Positions 9,954 through 18,781 of a stretch of 64,000 bases of DNA are shown one piece after another. Within the stretch, counting starts at the first letter, position 1, and the number at the start of each line of letters is the position of its first letter. The notes beneath the pieces were generated by a model. That model was not told the DNA's origin. It searched no databases and saw nothing but the letters and a program-made list of their open reading frames with translations. Both the position numbers and the translations under genes were made by a program. The stretch is from Sulfuricurvum sp. PD_MW2 (GTDB taxonomy: Bacteria > Campylobacterota > Campylobacteria > Campylobacterales > Sulfurimonadaceae): NCBI RefSeq assembly GCF_002633015.1, contig NZ_NSIU01000005.1, forward strand, positions 1-64,000. The letters are read 5' to 3'.

Positions 9954-11095
9954 AATAGATTCCCGTATTTATAATAGGCGGCGCATGCCCCCTCGGAGCT
10001 TACCATACAGCTCCCCAGAGGAGAACTCGGTTTACACGCGGTTCCAAAAACACTGCACTCTTGCGGTTTTGCAAATCCGCGCAAAATATCCCCGCAAATA
10101 CACAGCTTATGATCATCGATTTCATCGTAAGGCAAAATCAATTTATAGAGTACTTCCGCATCATAAGCGGCATACTCATCTCGAAGTTTTAATGCGCTGT
10201 TAGGGACGTTCCCCATCCCCCGCCATTTGAATAGATCCACTTTTTCAAAATATTTTTCGATCAATGCTTGTGCTTTGAGGTTACCCTCATGGGTAACGAG
10301 CCGTTTATACTGGATCTCCAGATCACTGCGCCCTTCATTGAATTGCTTGACCATCATGTAGATCGCTTCCATCACATCCACCGGCTCGAATCCGGCAACC
10401 ACGACAGGGATTTTATAGTGGGTCGGAAATACTTCATAAATTTTCGATCCGCTAATAACACTCACATGGGATGGTCCAATAAACGCATCGATTCGATGAT
10501 CGTAACTGTTGACATGCTCGTCTCGGCTATCTATCAGCTCTTTCATCACTTCAGGCACCGTGACATGGTTAATATGAAAAAAGATATTTTTGATATTTTG
10601 TTTGATCACGACATCAAGGAGTGCCGCTGTCATAGGTGTTGTCGTCTCAAAACCGATCGCAAAGAAAATGATCTTTTTATCCGGGTTCTCTTGAGCTACT
10701 TTGATTGCATCCATCGGAGAGTAGACATAACGGACATCCGCGCCTTTGGCACGTGCATCTTGCAAAGAGCCGTGACTCCCGGGAACTTTGATCATATCTC
10801 CTAGAGTAAGCAGTATCACATCTTCTTGCTGTGCCAGCGTATAGGCATGATCAATCCGCTCTTTTGGCATGATACATACGGGGCATCCCGGACCGTGAAT
10901 AAAATTGATGTTATGAGGTAAAAGCTGTGTCAAACCGTATTTCATGATGGTGTGCGTATGACCACCGCATACTTCCATGATATTGACAGTACGATCAAGT
11001 CTTTCAGCCTCTTTGGCAATGAGTTTTTGAAAACTCTTTATCACTTCAGGATCGCGAAATCCGTCATAGAGATCTTTGAGTTCGAGAGAGCTCAT
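9950..11095 (-). CDS. hypD: HypD iron-sulfur scaffold
   Basis: 381 residues. It contains the redox and iron-binding motifs CGGHTHTIMKYG (about residue 43), GPGCPVC (about 69-75) and a C-terminal cluster-binding Cys set (CICGDILRGF, CSVFGTACKPSSPLGSC). HypD with HypC carries the Fe(CN)2CO unit while it is built. It overlaps hypE by 4 bp and hypC by 4 bp, so HypC, D and E are probably made in coupled amounts. Confidence 0.96.
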   Translation of the reverse strand: MSSLELKDLYDGFRDPEVIKSFQKLIAKEAERLDRTVNIMEVCGGHTHTIMKYGLTQLLPHNINFIHGPGCPVCIMPKERIDHAYTLAQQEDVILLTLGDMIKVPGSHGSLQDARAKGADVRYVYSPMDAIKVAQENPDKKIIFFAIGFETTTPMTAALLDVVIKQNIKNIFFHINHVTVPEVMKELIDSRDEHVNSYDHRIDAFIGPSHVSVISGSKIYEVFPTHYKIPVVVAGFEPVDVMEAIYMMVKQFNEGRSDLEIQYKRLVTHEGNLKAQALIEKYFEKVDLFKWRGMGNVPNSALKLRDEYAAYDAEVLYKLILPYDEIDDHKLCICGDILRGFAKPQECSVFGTACKPSSPLGSCMVSSEGACAAYYKYGNLL

Positions 11096-11385
11096 GGCAA
11101 TTCTCTATTCGGACAATTATCATCTTCGAGGACAAGAGCACGCCGGTCCTCTTCATCGAGCTTATCCAAAATCTCCTGATAGACTTTGAGCGATTCAAGC
11201 GCGTCTTCCTCATCGATTTTATTCATAATAAATCCGATATGAAGCAAGACGTAATCGCCCACTTTTACCGAACCTTCTTCCATCAAATCCAAACCTGCAG
11301 TACGCTGTACGCCCATCGTATCGACCATCGCGATATTGCTTTCCGTATCGATACTAACTACTTTTGAGGGAATCGACAAACACAT
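11092..11385 (-). CDS. hypC: HypC chaperone
   Basis: 97 residues. The N-terminal MCLSIPSKV includes Cys2, which after Met removal binds iron or the large-subunit precursor. The family core follows (VGDYVLLHIGFIMNKIDEEDA). It is slightly longer than the usual 75-90 residues because of an acidic tail. The window holds one hypC for three hydrogenases, so it probably serves all of them. It starts 2 bp after hypB. Confidence 0.95.
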   Translation of the reverse strand: MCLSIPSKVVSIDTESNIAMVDTMGVQRTAGLDLMEEGSVKVGDYVLLHIGFIMNKIDEEDALESLKVYQEILDKLDEEDRRALVLEDDNCPNRELP

Positions 11386-11387
11386 AA

Positions 11388-12260
11388 TTAACTTCTCATC
11401 TTTCGTTTAAATTCAATCCAATCGATCACTTTTTTGACCGATTCGTCATCATTCATATTCACTTCCAAAATATCGACACCCGGTTTGATTTTACGCGCTT
11501 CCGCTTTTTCTCGCTCGATATCGTATTTAAAATACGGCAATAGATCCGTTTTTGTGATCAAAATCAAATCAGCTGAACGGAACATCACCGGATATTTTGC
11601 AATCTTATCTTCACCCTCTGGAACCGATACGAGAACAATGTTCAAATGGGATCCGACATCATAGCTCGCCGGACAAACCAAGTTTCCGACATTCTCAATA
11701 AAACAAACATCGAGAGGAGCCAACCGCAAATCATGGAGCCCTTTGTGGACCATAAATGCGTCCAGATGACATGCGCTTCCGGTCTGAATTTGAACCGCTT
11801 CGACTCCAACCGCAATGAGGCGATCGGCATCTCGACTGGTTTCCAAATCCCCTTCGATAACCCCGTATTTGAACGGTGCGAGGGGTGCCATCTTCTCGAG
11901 CAACGTCGTTTTCCCGCTCCCCGGAGAACTCATGAGATTGATGGCCAAGACGCCATGTTCATTGAAATGTTCTCGGTTATGATACGCTTCTTGATCGTTT
12001 TTATCCAAAATCTTTTTAATCACCGCAATTGTTTTGGTGTCATTGAGCTGCGGATTGTGGTGCAACGTCTCATGCGCCGCTTGATGGGCATGAGAATGTT
12101 CACCGTGATCATGATGATGATGTCCTCCATCGTGTGCGTGCTCTCCCGCATCGTGTTCATGGTCGTGCACATGCGTATACTCCCGACCGAATTCATCGAC
12201 ATGAGTATGCTCGTGCTGGTGGTTGTGTCCTGTAAATGAACATCCGCAATCTTTACACAT
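11388..12260 (-). CDS. hypB: HypB nickel GTPase with His-rich N-terminus
   Basis: 290 residues. The N-terminus has a CxxCGC metal motif (MCKDCGC), then about 22 His within residues 13-70, including HHHHDH, a nickel store as in rhizobial HypB. The GTPase domain has a P-loop (SSPGSGKTTLLEKM, about 112) and the ENVGNLVCPASYD segment with its conserved Cys. HypB uses GTP hydrolysis to drive nickel transfer with HypA. The position just behind the nickel transporter genes links uptake to insertion. Confidence 0.97.
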   Translation of the reverse strand: MCKDCGCSFTGHNHQHEHTHVDEFGREYTHVHDHEHDAGEHAHDGGHHHHDHGEHSHAHQAAHETLHHNPQLNDTKTIAVIKKILDKNDQEAYHNREHFNEHGVLAINLMSSPGSGKTTLLEKMAPLAPFKYGVIEGDLETSRDADRLIAVGVEAVQIQTGSACHLDAFMVHKGLHDLRLAPLDVCFIENVGNLVCPASYDVGSHLNIVLVSVPEGEDKIAKYPVMFRSADLILITKTDLLPYFKYDIEREKAEARKIKPGVDILEVNMNDDESVKKVIDWIEFKRKMRS

Positions 12261-12280
12261 TCTATATTCCTTTTGTTAGT

Positions 12281-12991
12281 TTAAATTATCAATCCGGCTT
12301 TTGTCAGCAACTCTATTTCAAAGGCATTTTCACTGCTTCCGTCGTATAGAATTTTCCCCTTTTCACCCAAAATGATCACCCGCTCACCAAGACGCGGTGC
12401 AATTGCCAAATTATGCGTTGCCGTAATCGTGGTTATCGGCTGCGCCGCGATAATCTCCATAAATTTTGCCGTACTTGCAGGATCGAGAGCACTGGTCGGT
12501 TCGTCCATCAATAAGACTTTTGGTGATAACGACATAACACATGCCAAAGCCAATTTCTGCTTTTGTCCGCCGCTGAGTTTGAAAGGGACGTGGTTCAAAT
12601 ACGGTGTCAAGCCAAAGAGTTCGGCATAATTTCTCACCCTTGCATCAACATCATCAAATTCGAGCTGTCTCGCACCAAATGCGATTTCATCGTACACTGT
12701 CGGATTAAAGAGCATCGCATCGATATTTTGAAACACCAATCCGACATTGCGACGAAAATCTTCATTCACCTGCTTGTGTTTCAAAGCACTTTTTGTCAAT
12801 GCTTTTCCCTCATACAGCATCTCACCGCTATCGGGAAATTCCAAAGCATTCATAAGCTTTAAAAGTGTGCTTTTACCGCTTCCGTTGATGCCGAGCAACA
12901 CAATTTTTTCACCCGCTTTTATCGTGAGATTCAAATTCTCAAATACGATATGATCCTCTCGCTTAAGCGTAACGTTTTGGATACTAAACAT
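12281..12991 (-). CDS. nikO: NikO/CbiO ECF ATPase for nickel
   Basis: 236 residues. It has Walker A (GINGSGKSTLL), a Q-loop (VGLVFQNIDAMLFNPTV), the signature LSGGQKQKLALA and Walker B (VLLMDEPTSALD). It is the ATPase of an energy-coupling-factor metal importer. CbiO of cobalt systems is almost the same, and nickel is preferred because the operon encodes hydrogenase assembly and no cobalamin genes are present. It overlaps nikQ by 8 bp. Confidence 0.9.
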   Translation of the reverse strand: MFSIQNVTLKREDHIVFENLNLTIKAGEKIVLLGINGSGKSTLLKLMNALEFPDSGEMLYEGKALTKSALKHKQVNEDFRRNVGLVFQNIDAMLFNPTVYDEIAFGARQLEFDDVDARVRNYAELFGLTPYLNHVPFKLSGGQKQKLALACVMSLSPKVLLMDEPTSALDPASTAKFMEIIAAQPITTITATHNLAIAPRLGERVIILGEKGKILYDGSSENAFEIELLTKAGLII

Positions 12992-13532
12992 GGAAACCTC
13001 TCGACTTCATCGCTTCGAAGTTTTCCTTGCTTTCTCGAATATTTTTATCCAAAAATCCGGCGATAGCAGAACCGAGGTATTCATAAATTTCGCTTCGTGT
13101 CGGTTTTTTGAGTGTACGTGATTTTAATGCGTCCGTATAATCACGATACGCTCTTTGCATAATCATAATTTTTGAAACACTCAACACAAGTAAAAAAGTC
13201 AAATCTTTCGAAAAAGAAACCGCTTCATAAATATTGACTCTCGTGATAAACAGTAATGTCAAAAAGATCATATCCAACGAACGCAGATTCACCGTCAAAA
13301 AATAGTGCCAAAACGGTTGATTCTGAAAATACAACACTACCGAATAGCTCAACGTAATGAAAAGGGAAAAGAGCGCTACGAGAACAACCGCACGGCGTAA
13401 AATCGATACAAACGATTTTCCCGAGATCAACCCCAAAATAGCCAACACAACCAAGAGGGGCTCGTAACTCTTCAGCGAAGAAACCGCGATCAATGCAACA
13501 ACGTAAAAGAGAAAATAGAATTTAGCTTGCAC
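12984..13532 (-). CDS. nikQ: NikQ/CbiQ ECF transmembrane component
   Basis: 182 residues with 4-5 hydrophobic segments in the first 130. A C-terminal coupling region (SKENFEAMKSRGF, with an AxxRG-type motif) would contact the ATPase. It is shorter than the common 230-260 residue T component, with short loops rather than an obvious truncation. It overlaps nikN by 11 bp and nikO by 8 bp. Confidence 0.85.
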   Translation of the reverse strand: MQAKFYFLFYVVALIAVSSLKSYEPLLVVLAILGLISGKSFVSILRRAVVLVALFSLFITLSYSVVLYFQNQPFWHYFLTVNLRSLDMIFLTLLFITRVNIYEAVSFSKDLTFLLVLSVSKIMIMQRAYRDYTDALKSRTLKKPTRSEIYEYLGSAIAGFLDKNIRESKENFEAMKSRGFHV

Positions 13533-13824
13533 GTTTCACCGACTTTTTGATACCTATCATTACGACGAAAACCAATCCGACACCAATGATTGCACTCACC
13601 CATGTTGATGCCAAAGCGCCCAACCCGCCGATCTCATAATCGGGTATCAAGGTTGCGATCAACGGTTTGGTTGTTGCAATCGACTCGGGAACATATCCAA
13701 GCATTGCTTTGATCTCTTCTGGGCTCCATTCTCCCCATGCCGGCCCTTGCGCCATAAGACCCAGAGGGGTTAAAACTACTACCGAGAGGATAAAAATAAC
13801 CAAATATTTTCCATTGCGGCTCAT
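13522..13824 (-). CDS. nikN: NikN-like small PDGLE-type transporter subunit
   Basis: 100 residues with two membrane segments (about 7-24 and 70-90) around a short exported loop. The loop contains EWSPEEIKAMLGYVPESI and IPDYEIGGLG, resembling the PDGLE motif of NikN/CbiN-like partners of NikM. It overlaps nikM by 4 bp. It is required for substrate capture in characterised NikMN systems. Assignment rests on position, topology and the motif. Confidence 0.8.
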   Translation of the reverse strand: MSRNGKYLVIFILSVVVLTPLGLMAQGPAWGEWSPEEIKAMLGYVPESIATTKPLIATLIPDYEIGGLGALASTWVSAIIGVGLVFVVMIGIKKSVKRAS

Positions 13825-14489
13825 AGTGCAACCTCTTTTGTACTATTCGTGTTTTTAATTTTTTCAATAAACCGGAGAACCAACATCGTCGCTATCCCCT
13901 CAGCTACCCCGAAAAAGAGGATATGAGACCCTACAATCGCCGGTATCGTAACATTCAGACCAAACGGAAAATAGATCGGATGCCCTGCCGCATCGATACC
14001 CAATAGGGGTTGCATACCCAGTACTACCGCAATGACAGCCGATGCGGCAACAATACCGCTCCATCCCGCAACAAACGAAACAACACTTTTTTTGATTCGG
14101 CCATCGAGTAATTTATGAAGATAAAATGCCACAAACGAAGCAACGAATCCCATGGCCAAAGAATTCAAGGCAAATACACTAAGTCCCCCGTCTCCGAAAA
14201 CGAGTGCTTGGATAAAAAGAGTAAGCGAAATACAAAATGCACCAACCCAAGGACCAAACAAAATCGCCAAAATAGCGGCTCCGATGGCGTGTCCGCTAGT
14301 ACCGCCCGGAATCGGTATATTAAACATCATAATGACAAACGAAAATGCGGTAAGCGAAGAGAGAAATGCAAACGATTCATCAGTAATCGCCTCTTTTGTT
14401 TTTTTCCAAGCAATCACCAATAACGGTATAACGGCTATTGTTGCCGGAATATACGTTACAGGAGATAAGAAACCGTCTGGTATATGCAT
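13821..14489 (-). CDS. nikM: NikM/CbiM substrate-binding membrane protein
   Basis: 222 residues with 6-7 membrane segments. The N-terminus MHIPDGFLSP has His2, whose N-terminal amine and side chain bind the metal in this family. GGTSGHAIGAAILAILFGPW is the conserved metal-site region. As first gene of the operon it probably has its promoter in 14490-14627, where TATAAT lies on the minus strand. Nickel rather than cobalt is inferred from the downstream hyp genes. Confidence 0.92.
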   Translation of the reverse strand: MHIPDGFLSPVTYIPATIAVIPLLVIAWKKTKEAITDESFAFLSSLTAFSFVIMMFNIPIPGGTSGHAIGAAILAILFGPWVGAFCISLTLFIQALVFGDGGLSVFALNSLAMGFVASFVAFYLHKLLDGRIKKSVVSFVAGWSGIVAASAVIAVVLGMQPLLGIDAAGHPIYFPFGLNVTIPAIVGSHILFFGVAEGIATMLVLRFIEKIKNTNSTKEVAL

Positions 14490-14605
14490 TTCAACGCCTA
14501 ATAATGAATTCCTATTCAGTTGTTTGATTATAAGATATTATGGTAAAAGGAACCTAAATTTTAAAGTTTCTTATTTATTTTCAGGACTTGCGTTTCTTTT
14601 TTGAC

Positions 14606-14622
14606 ATAATAGTTACTAATAT
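14606..14622. promoter_or_regulatory. possible operator upstream of nikM
   Basis: ATAATAGT-T-ACTAATAT is an inverted repeat with one mismatch per arm, about 117 bp upstream of nikM. A nickel regulator such as NikR would be a logical binder given the operon, but the sequence does not clearly match a NikR box. No riboswitch structure is evident in the leader. Confidence 0.2.
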
Positions 14623-14627
14623 TCGCA

Positions 14628-15962
14628 CTACAGTTTTCGAGCGACACTCCCTGTAGGGTGCTTATACCATCCCGGATCAGAATAATCATCTTTGGGCTGA
14701 TCTTTGCGCACTTTCACCAACGTAAACATACCGCCCATTTCGATAGGGCCGAAAGGCCCTTTTCCTGTCATCATTGGCAGTGTATTTTCCGGAAGTTTCA
14801 TCCCCATCTCCGCCATATCCTGCATCTCTGCCATCCCATTTTTCCCCATCGGCATATACATGTAATTCGGCATCAAATCGCTGATTTTTTCGGTGAGATC
14901 GTCTTGTTTGACTCCGAGCATATTCGGAACACTGTGCCCCATCGGTCCCATCGTATGGTGTGATTTATGGCAATGAAAAGACCAATCCCCCTCATGTGTT
15001 GCAATAAATTCTATCGCTCTTACCGCTCCGACAGGGATATCAGCGGTCACTTCAGGCCAACGGGCACTTTTAGGAATCCATCCCCCATCCGTACACGTCA
15101 CTTCAAACGGATGCCCGTGCATATGGATAGGATGGTTTGTCATCGTCAGATTCCCGACACGGATACGGACACGATCGCCTACACGGACATTCATGGAATC
15201 AATCCCAGGGAAAACACGACTGTTAAAACTCCACAAATTAAACTCTGTCATAGTAGATGGATTCGGCGTATAGGTTCCCGGTGCCACATCGTAGCTGGAG
15301 AGGAGAAAACAAAAATCGCGATCGACACGATGCTCTTGCGGTTTTTTCGGATGAATGATAATCATCCCCATCATCCCCATTGCCATTTGCACCATCTCAT
15401 CGGCATGCGGATGATACATAAATGTCCCGCTTTGTCGAAGAGTAAATTCATAGACATAGGTTTCTCCAGGAGAAATAGCACTCTGCGTCAAACCGCCTAC
15501 CCCATCCATCCCATTAGGAAGGATCAACCCGTGCCAGTGGATCGTCGTGTGTTCTGGAAGCTTGTTGGTAACGATAAGCCGTACCCGATCCCCCTCCACT
15601 GCTTCAATCGTAGGGCCAGGTGATGTGCCGTTGTATCCCCAGCAGTTCACAACCATACCGGGAGCGAATTCGCGCACTACCGGTTCAGCCACAATCCGAA
15701 ACTCTTTTACCCCCTCTTTCATCTCATAAGGGAGACTCCACCCGTTTAGCGTAACAACCGGATTATAATTTTTCCCCTCTTTTGGGGTAATGATCGTAGC
15801 CGGTGACAATACCCTTTTTGGATTCTTGACCAGAGTGAGCTGCCGTTTGTTATTGTCATGTCCGCCGTGTTCATGATCGGAGGCTTTGAGATTCGGGCTC
15901 AATGCGGCTGATGCTATCAATGCCGCACCCAACCCTAAAAAATCACGTCTATCGTGTCCCAT
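14628..15962 (-). CDS. Tat-exported multicopper oxidase
   Basis: 444 residues. It has a Tat-type N-terminus (HDRRDFLGLGAALIASA). All four copper motifs are present: TTIHWHG, FMYHPHADE, NHPIHMHGH, and HCHKSHHTMGPMGH, which holds the type-1 ligands His-Cys-His-Met. The C-terminal part is Met-rich (MYMPMGKNGMAEMQDMAEMG), as in CopA/CueO-like enzymes that oxidise Cu(I) in the periplasm. It is last in a copper operon, and its start overlaps the TolC-like stop by 1 bp (TAATG). Confidence 0.93.
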   Translation of the reverse strand: MGHDRRDFLGLGAALIASAALSPNLKASDHEHGGHDNNKRQLTLVKNPKRVLSPATIITPKEGKNYNPVVTLNGWSLPYEMKEGVKEFRIVAEPVVREFAPGMVVNCWGYNGTSPGPTIEAVEGDRVRLIVTNKLPEHTTIHWHGLILPNGMDGVGGLTQSAISPGETYVYEFTLRQSGTFMYHPHADEMVQMAMGMMGMIIIHPKKPQEHRVDRDFCFLLSSYDVAPGTYTPNPSTMTEFNLWSFNSRVFPGIDSMNVRVGDRVRIRVGNLTMTNHPIHMHGHPFEVTCTDGGWIPKSARWPEVTADIPVGAVRAIEFIATHEGDWSFHCHKSHHTMGPMGHSVPNMLGVKQDDLTEKISDLMPNYMYMPMGKNGMAEMQDMAEMGMKLPENTLPMMTGKGPFGPIEMGGMFTLVKVRKDQPKDDYSDPGWYKHPTGSVARKL

Positions 15963-17305
15963 TACAGTTTTCCTCCAATCGTATATTCCAAATCAGCTTG
16001 TGCTTTTTGATAGTTACCCAATGCATCGAGTGCTTCCATTTTTGCTTCCCCTGCACGTCGTTGATCTTCAAGCAGTTCATAAATTCCATCCAACATACCA
16101 TTATAAAAAAGCTGCGTCTCTTCTAAAATTTGCTGATTGGTTTTTACGATCACCTCATCGTAAGAACGGGCTATATCGTAACTGTATCGTAGCTGCGCAT
16201 ATCCTTCACGCACTTCGGAGCGGATATTGACAGCGGTTTCATCGAGACGATGAACGCTTTGATTGTATAGTGCTTGCGATTTACTGACCCGAGCTTGCCC
16301 AAAATCAAAAATTGGGACAGGAAGTTTTATCCCATAGCTATTCAGACGCGATTCACCGGTTACTTTTTCGCTCTCAAGCGAGAGTTCCGCTTCATCCAAA
16401 AGACGTGTATTCTCTGTGTACCCTGCCTGTTTGGCAGAATAATCGACCGATTTCATCGCACTGCGCATATCGAGCCGATCGGCTATCGCACGTTTCTCTA
16501 ATCCAGATTCGCTCATTGTAGGTTCCATACGTTTCAACGGTTCTGTACTCAATGTGTAATACGTTTGTGCTCCGTACACACCAAGAAGTTTATTGAGTGC
16601 TTCCCGTGCGGCAGCATTTTCACGTTCTAGTTTGATTGATTCAATACGTGCACGTTCATAACTGTCTTGAACTTTTAACATACTTCGTTTGGAGAGATTC
16701 CCTGCTGTATATTGACGAATAGCTAATTGGAAAGAGGCCTCATTGGATTTTAGGATCGATCGGTAAAGACGTACTTTTTCTTCGGCTACACGTGCATCAA
16801 TATAGCTCTTTTTTGTATCTCTCGCACTGCGGAGAACACTATCTCCAACGCTGAGAATGCTCTCCTCAAGTGCCAATCCTCCAAGCTCACGCCGTAGAGG
16901 AATCCAAAGAAGATCCAAAAAGGCAACTTCTACGCTGAGTGTCGATTTCGTCACACCGTTACTGTGTCCGATACTGTAGCCCAACAGAGGATTACGCATC
17001 AATCCCGCTTCCACCAACTCACTTTGTGCAATACCGATATTTTCATACGTTTGCTGTAACGCACGGTTATTGATCAGCATAACCCGAAGCGCATTCTCTT
17101 GCGTCAAAGGTTTTGACAAAAGCGTACGTACCGTTTCATCAAGATTTGCAGCTTCTTGGGGTGTTTTTATCCATTGAAGCTTTTTTTCGCCCTGAGCCGT
17201 TGCGAGTTGATTGAGAGAATCAAATGCTTCATTTTGCGAAATCGTTGCGCATCCTGAGAGAAGTAACAATGCCCCTAACGATGCACTGAGCGTTTTAATT
17301 ACCAT
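15962..17305 (-). CDS. TolC-family outer-membrane efflux lipoprotein
   Basis: 447 residues from the start I prefer (MVIKTLSASLGALLLLSGC). This start has GGAG about 8 bp upstream and overlaps the previous stop as ATGGTAA; an upstream in-frame start would add 16 residues ahead of the signal peptide. The lipobox is LLSGC. Long helical repeats with paired outer-membrane-factor domains follow. No inner-membrane RND pump or adaptor gene lies in the operon, so it must pair with partners elsewhere or serve the copper oxidase in another way. Confidence 0.85.
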   Translation of the reverse strand: MVIKTLSASLGALLLLSGCATISQNEAFDSLNQLATAQGEKKLQWIKTPQEAANLDETVRTLLSKPLTQENALRVMLINNRALQQTYENIGIAQSELVEAGLMRNPLLGYSIGHSNGVTKSTLSVEVAFLDLLWIPLRRELGGLALEESILSVGDSVLRSARDTKKSYIDARVAEEKVRLYRSILKSNEASFQLAIRQYTAGNLSKRSMLKVQDSYERARIESIKLERENAAAREALNKLLGVYGAQTYYTLSTEPLKRMEPTMSESGLEKRAIADRLDMRSAMKSVDYSAKQAGYTENTRLLDEAELSLESEKVTGESRLNSYGIKLPVPIFDFGQARVSKSQALYNQSVHRLDETAVNIRSEVREGYAQLRYSYDIARSYDEVIVKTNQQILEETQLFYNGMLDGIYELLEDQRRAGEAKMEALDALGNYQKAQADLEYTIGGKL

Positions 17306-17499
17306 TTTGCCGCTCCGTGCCCCGTTACGTTTTGATCCTCTTTTTGAACGCACCCCTCATCAGCAACTTCTACCGGCTTTGGAGGAGGGGTATACACACT
17401 CTTTCCGCTCAAGGCATCCGTTGAGGCGGGACTTGAAACGCTCGCCTGGGCAGCATACCCGACAACTCCGACTACGATAAAAAGAAATATACGCTTCAT
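17299..17499 (-). CDS. small secreted protein of copper operon
   Basis: 66 residues. A Sec signal peptide (MKRIFLFIVVGVVGYAAQA, cleavage after AQA) is followed by a short mature part with one Cys and a HGAAKW end. The start overlaps the CusF-like stop (ATGA), and the TolC-like gene starts inside its end. I do not recognise the family. One Cys and one His in about 45 residues could bind copper, but this is speculation. Confidence 0.7.
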   Translation of the reverse strand: MKRIFLFIVVGVVGYAAQASVSSPASTDALSGKSVYTPPPKPVEVADEGCVQKEDQNVTGHGAAKW

Positions 17500-17840
17500 T
17501 GTTTCTTCATCCGAACGATAATATTTTTACCATCCTTTTGGATAAATTCAAACTCGACTCTATCGCCAACCGAAAGCGGATGGGTCAATTCGTGATCCAT
17601 CACGTCAAAAGGCATCAACATCGACGACCAGCGTAATTCAGGAATAGGATTATGGAAGATTCGGACACTCTCATGATTCTCTGCTATCGCTTTGATCGTC
17701 CCCGTAGCATGAACCGTATTTTCCGATACAACGGTGCTTTTAGGATGAACATGATTTTCTCCGCTCATCTCCATTCCCGACACCATCGGAGTCACAGCCA
17801 ACAGCCCCATACACATCGTACTTAAAATTTTAGATTTCAT
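17496..17840 (-). CDS. CusF-like periplasmic copper-binding protein
   Basis: 114 residues with a signal peptide and an OB-like CusF domain. The Cu(I) ligands of CusF are recognisable: His in IFHNPIPELRW, the stacking Trp, then MLMPF with two Met. Linker residues HVHPKSTVV may also bind metal. It is first in a four-gene minus-strand operon with a small protein, TolC-like protein and multicopper oxidase. The role would be copper chaperoning in the periplasm. Confidence 0.88.
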   Translation of the reverse strand: MKSKILSTMCMGLLAVTPMVSGMEMSGENHVHPKSTVVSENTVHATGTIKAIAENHESVRIFHNPIPELRWSSMLMPFDVMDHELTHPLSVGDRVEFEFIQKDGKNIIVRMKKQ

Positions 17841-17890
17841 AATAGCCCCCTACTCTTTTTGAGACAGTATAGCATTCAACACACGAATAT

Positions 17891-17919
17891 CATTAAACGT
17901 AATAATAACAATGTTAATG
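17891..17919. promoter_or_regulatory. inverted repeat in divergent copper/DUF481 intergenic region
   Basis: CATTAA (17891-17896) and TTAATG (17914-17919) form an inverted repeat, and the next bases are partly symmetrical. It lies between the divergent CusF-like and DUF481 genes, so it could control either. No regulator gene is adjacent. Confidence 0.25.
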
Positions 17920-17994
17920 AACACCTCATTGAGCTTCAAAAAAGGCTCAATCGCTATAATTTCAATCCTATACTTTCATTTATAAAGGTCTCGA

Positions 17995-18744
17995 TTGCGT
18001 TTACTACTCTTACTGATCCTCTCCACATCCTTATTTGCTCTGGTTACCATAGCCCCCGTCGATATTGGATCGAAACCCGGTTTAAGCGGAAATATTTCCG
18101 GTTCATTGAGCTCCAAAAGCGGCAATACCGAAAAAGAAGATTATTCTTTAGGCTTGCGCATGCAGTACGACCAAGGAAGCGACTACCTGACATGGGGAAC
18201 GTTTACCTACGATTACGGCAAATCAAAAGGGACGAAAAATGAAGATAAAATCTATGCTCATGTACGCTATATCCACGCAATCGATGATCGCAAAGAGTGG
18301 ACAAGCGAAATTTTTCTCCAAACCGAACAAGATAAATTTAAAGCGATCAATGAGCGCTCATTAGCAGGTGCGGGGGGGCGCTGGCGTTTTCTCAATTCGG
18401 ACGATTGGGGAAAAGGCTACATCGGCGCGGGGGCTCTGTTTGAAAAAATTGACTACACACACCCTCAAACCAATCCCAATGAAAACAACACCCGGCTTAA
18501 TAGCTATCTTGCTTGGACACAGACATTTGCCAATGTATCGAAACTCAGTTATTTGGGCTACTTTCAACCGAAATTTAGTGACTCATCGGATTATGTCTCT
18601 TTGCAGACATTAGAGCTGATTGTCCCGATATATGGAAAGCTGAATCTCTCATTGACCGCAAAATACGGCTATGACAGTTGCCCGCCGATCAATGTTAAAA
18701 AATCGGATAGTTCTTATATAACTAGCTTGCTTTGGGCATTTTAA
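17995..18744 (+). CDS. DUF481 outer-membrane beta-barrel protein
   Basis: 249 residues starting at TTG after ATAAAGGTC. A signal peptide (MRLLLLLILSTSLFALV) precedes alternating amphipathic strands typical of DUF481/YdiY-like barrels, and the chain ends in an aromatic residue (SLLWAF) as expected for outer-membrane proteins. Function is unknown in the family. It is divergent from the copper operon and 37 bp upstream of the transposase-like gene. Confidence 0.82.
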   Translation: MRLLLLLILSTSLFALVTIAPVDIGSKPGLSGNISGSLSSKSGNTEKEDYSLGLRMQYDQGSDYLTWGTFTYDYGKSKGTKNEDKIYAHVRYIHAIDDRKEWTSEIFLQTEQDKFKAINERSLAGAGGRWRFLNSDDWGKGYIGAGALFEKIDYTHPQTNPNENNTRLNSYLAWTQTFANVSKLSYLGYFQPKFSDSSDYVSLQTLELIVPIYGKLNLSLTAKYGYDSCPPINVKKSDSSYITSLLWAF

Positions 18745-18781
18745 CCGATTTTTTCCTTTTTCCTTTGCTACAATATTCGTT

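Noticed and set aside
11646-12239. 197-codon open frame on the plus strand
   Set aside because: Antisense to hypB; its odd composition mirrors the His codons of HypB.
14490-14627. Nickel/cobalt riboswitch in the nikM leader
   Set aside because: No multi-stem junction or conserved riboswitch bases can be traced by eye in this AT-rich 138-bp region.
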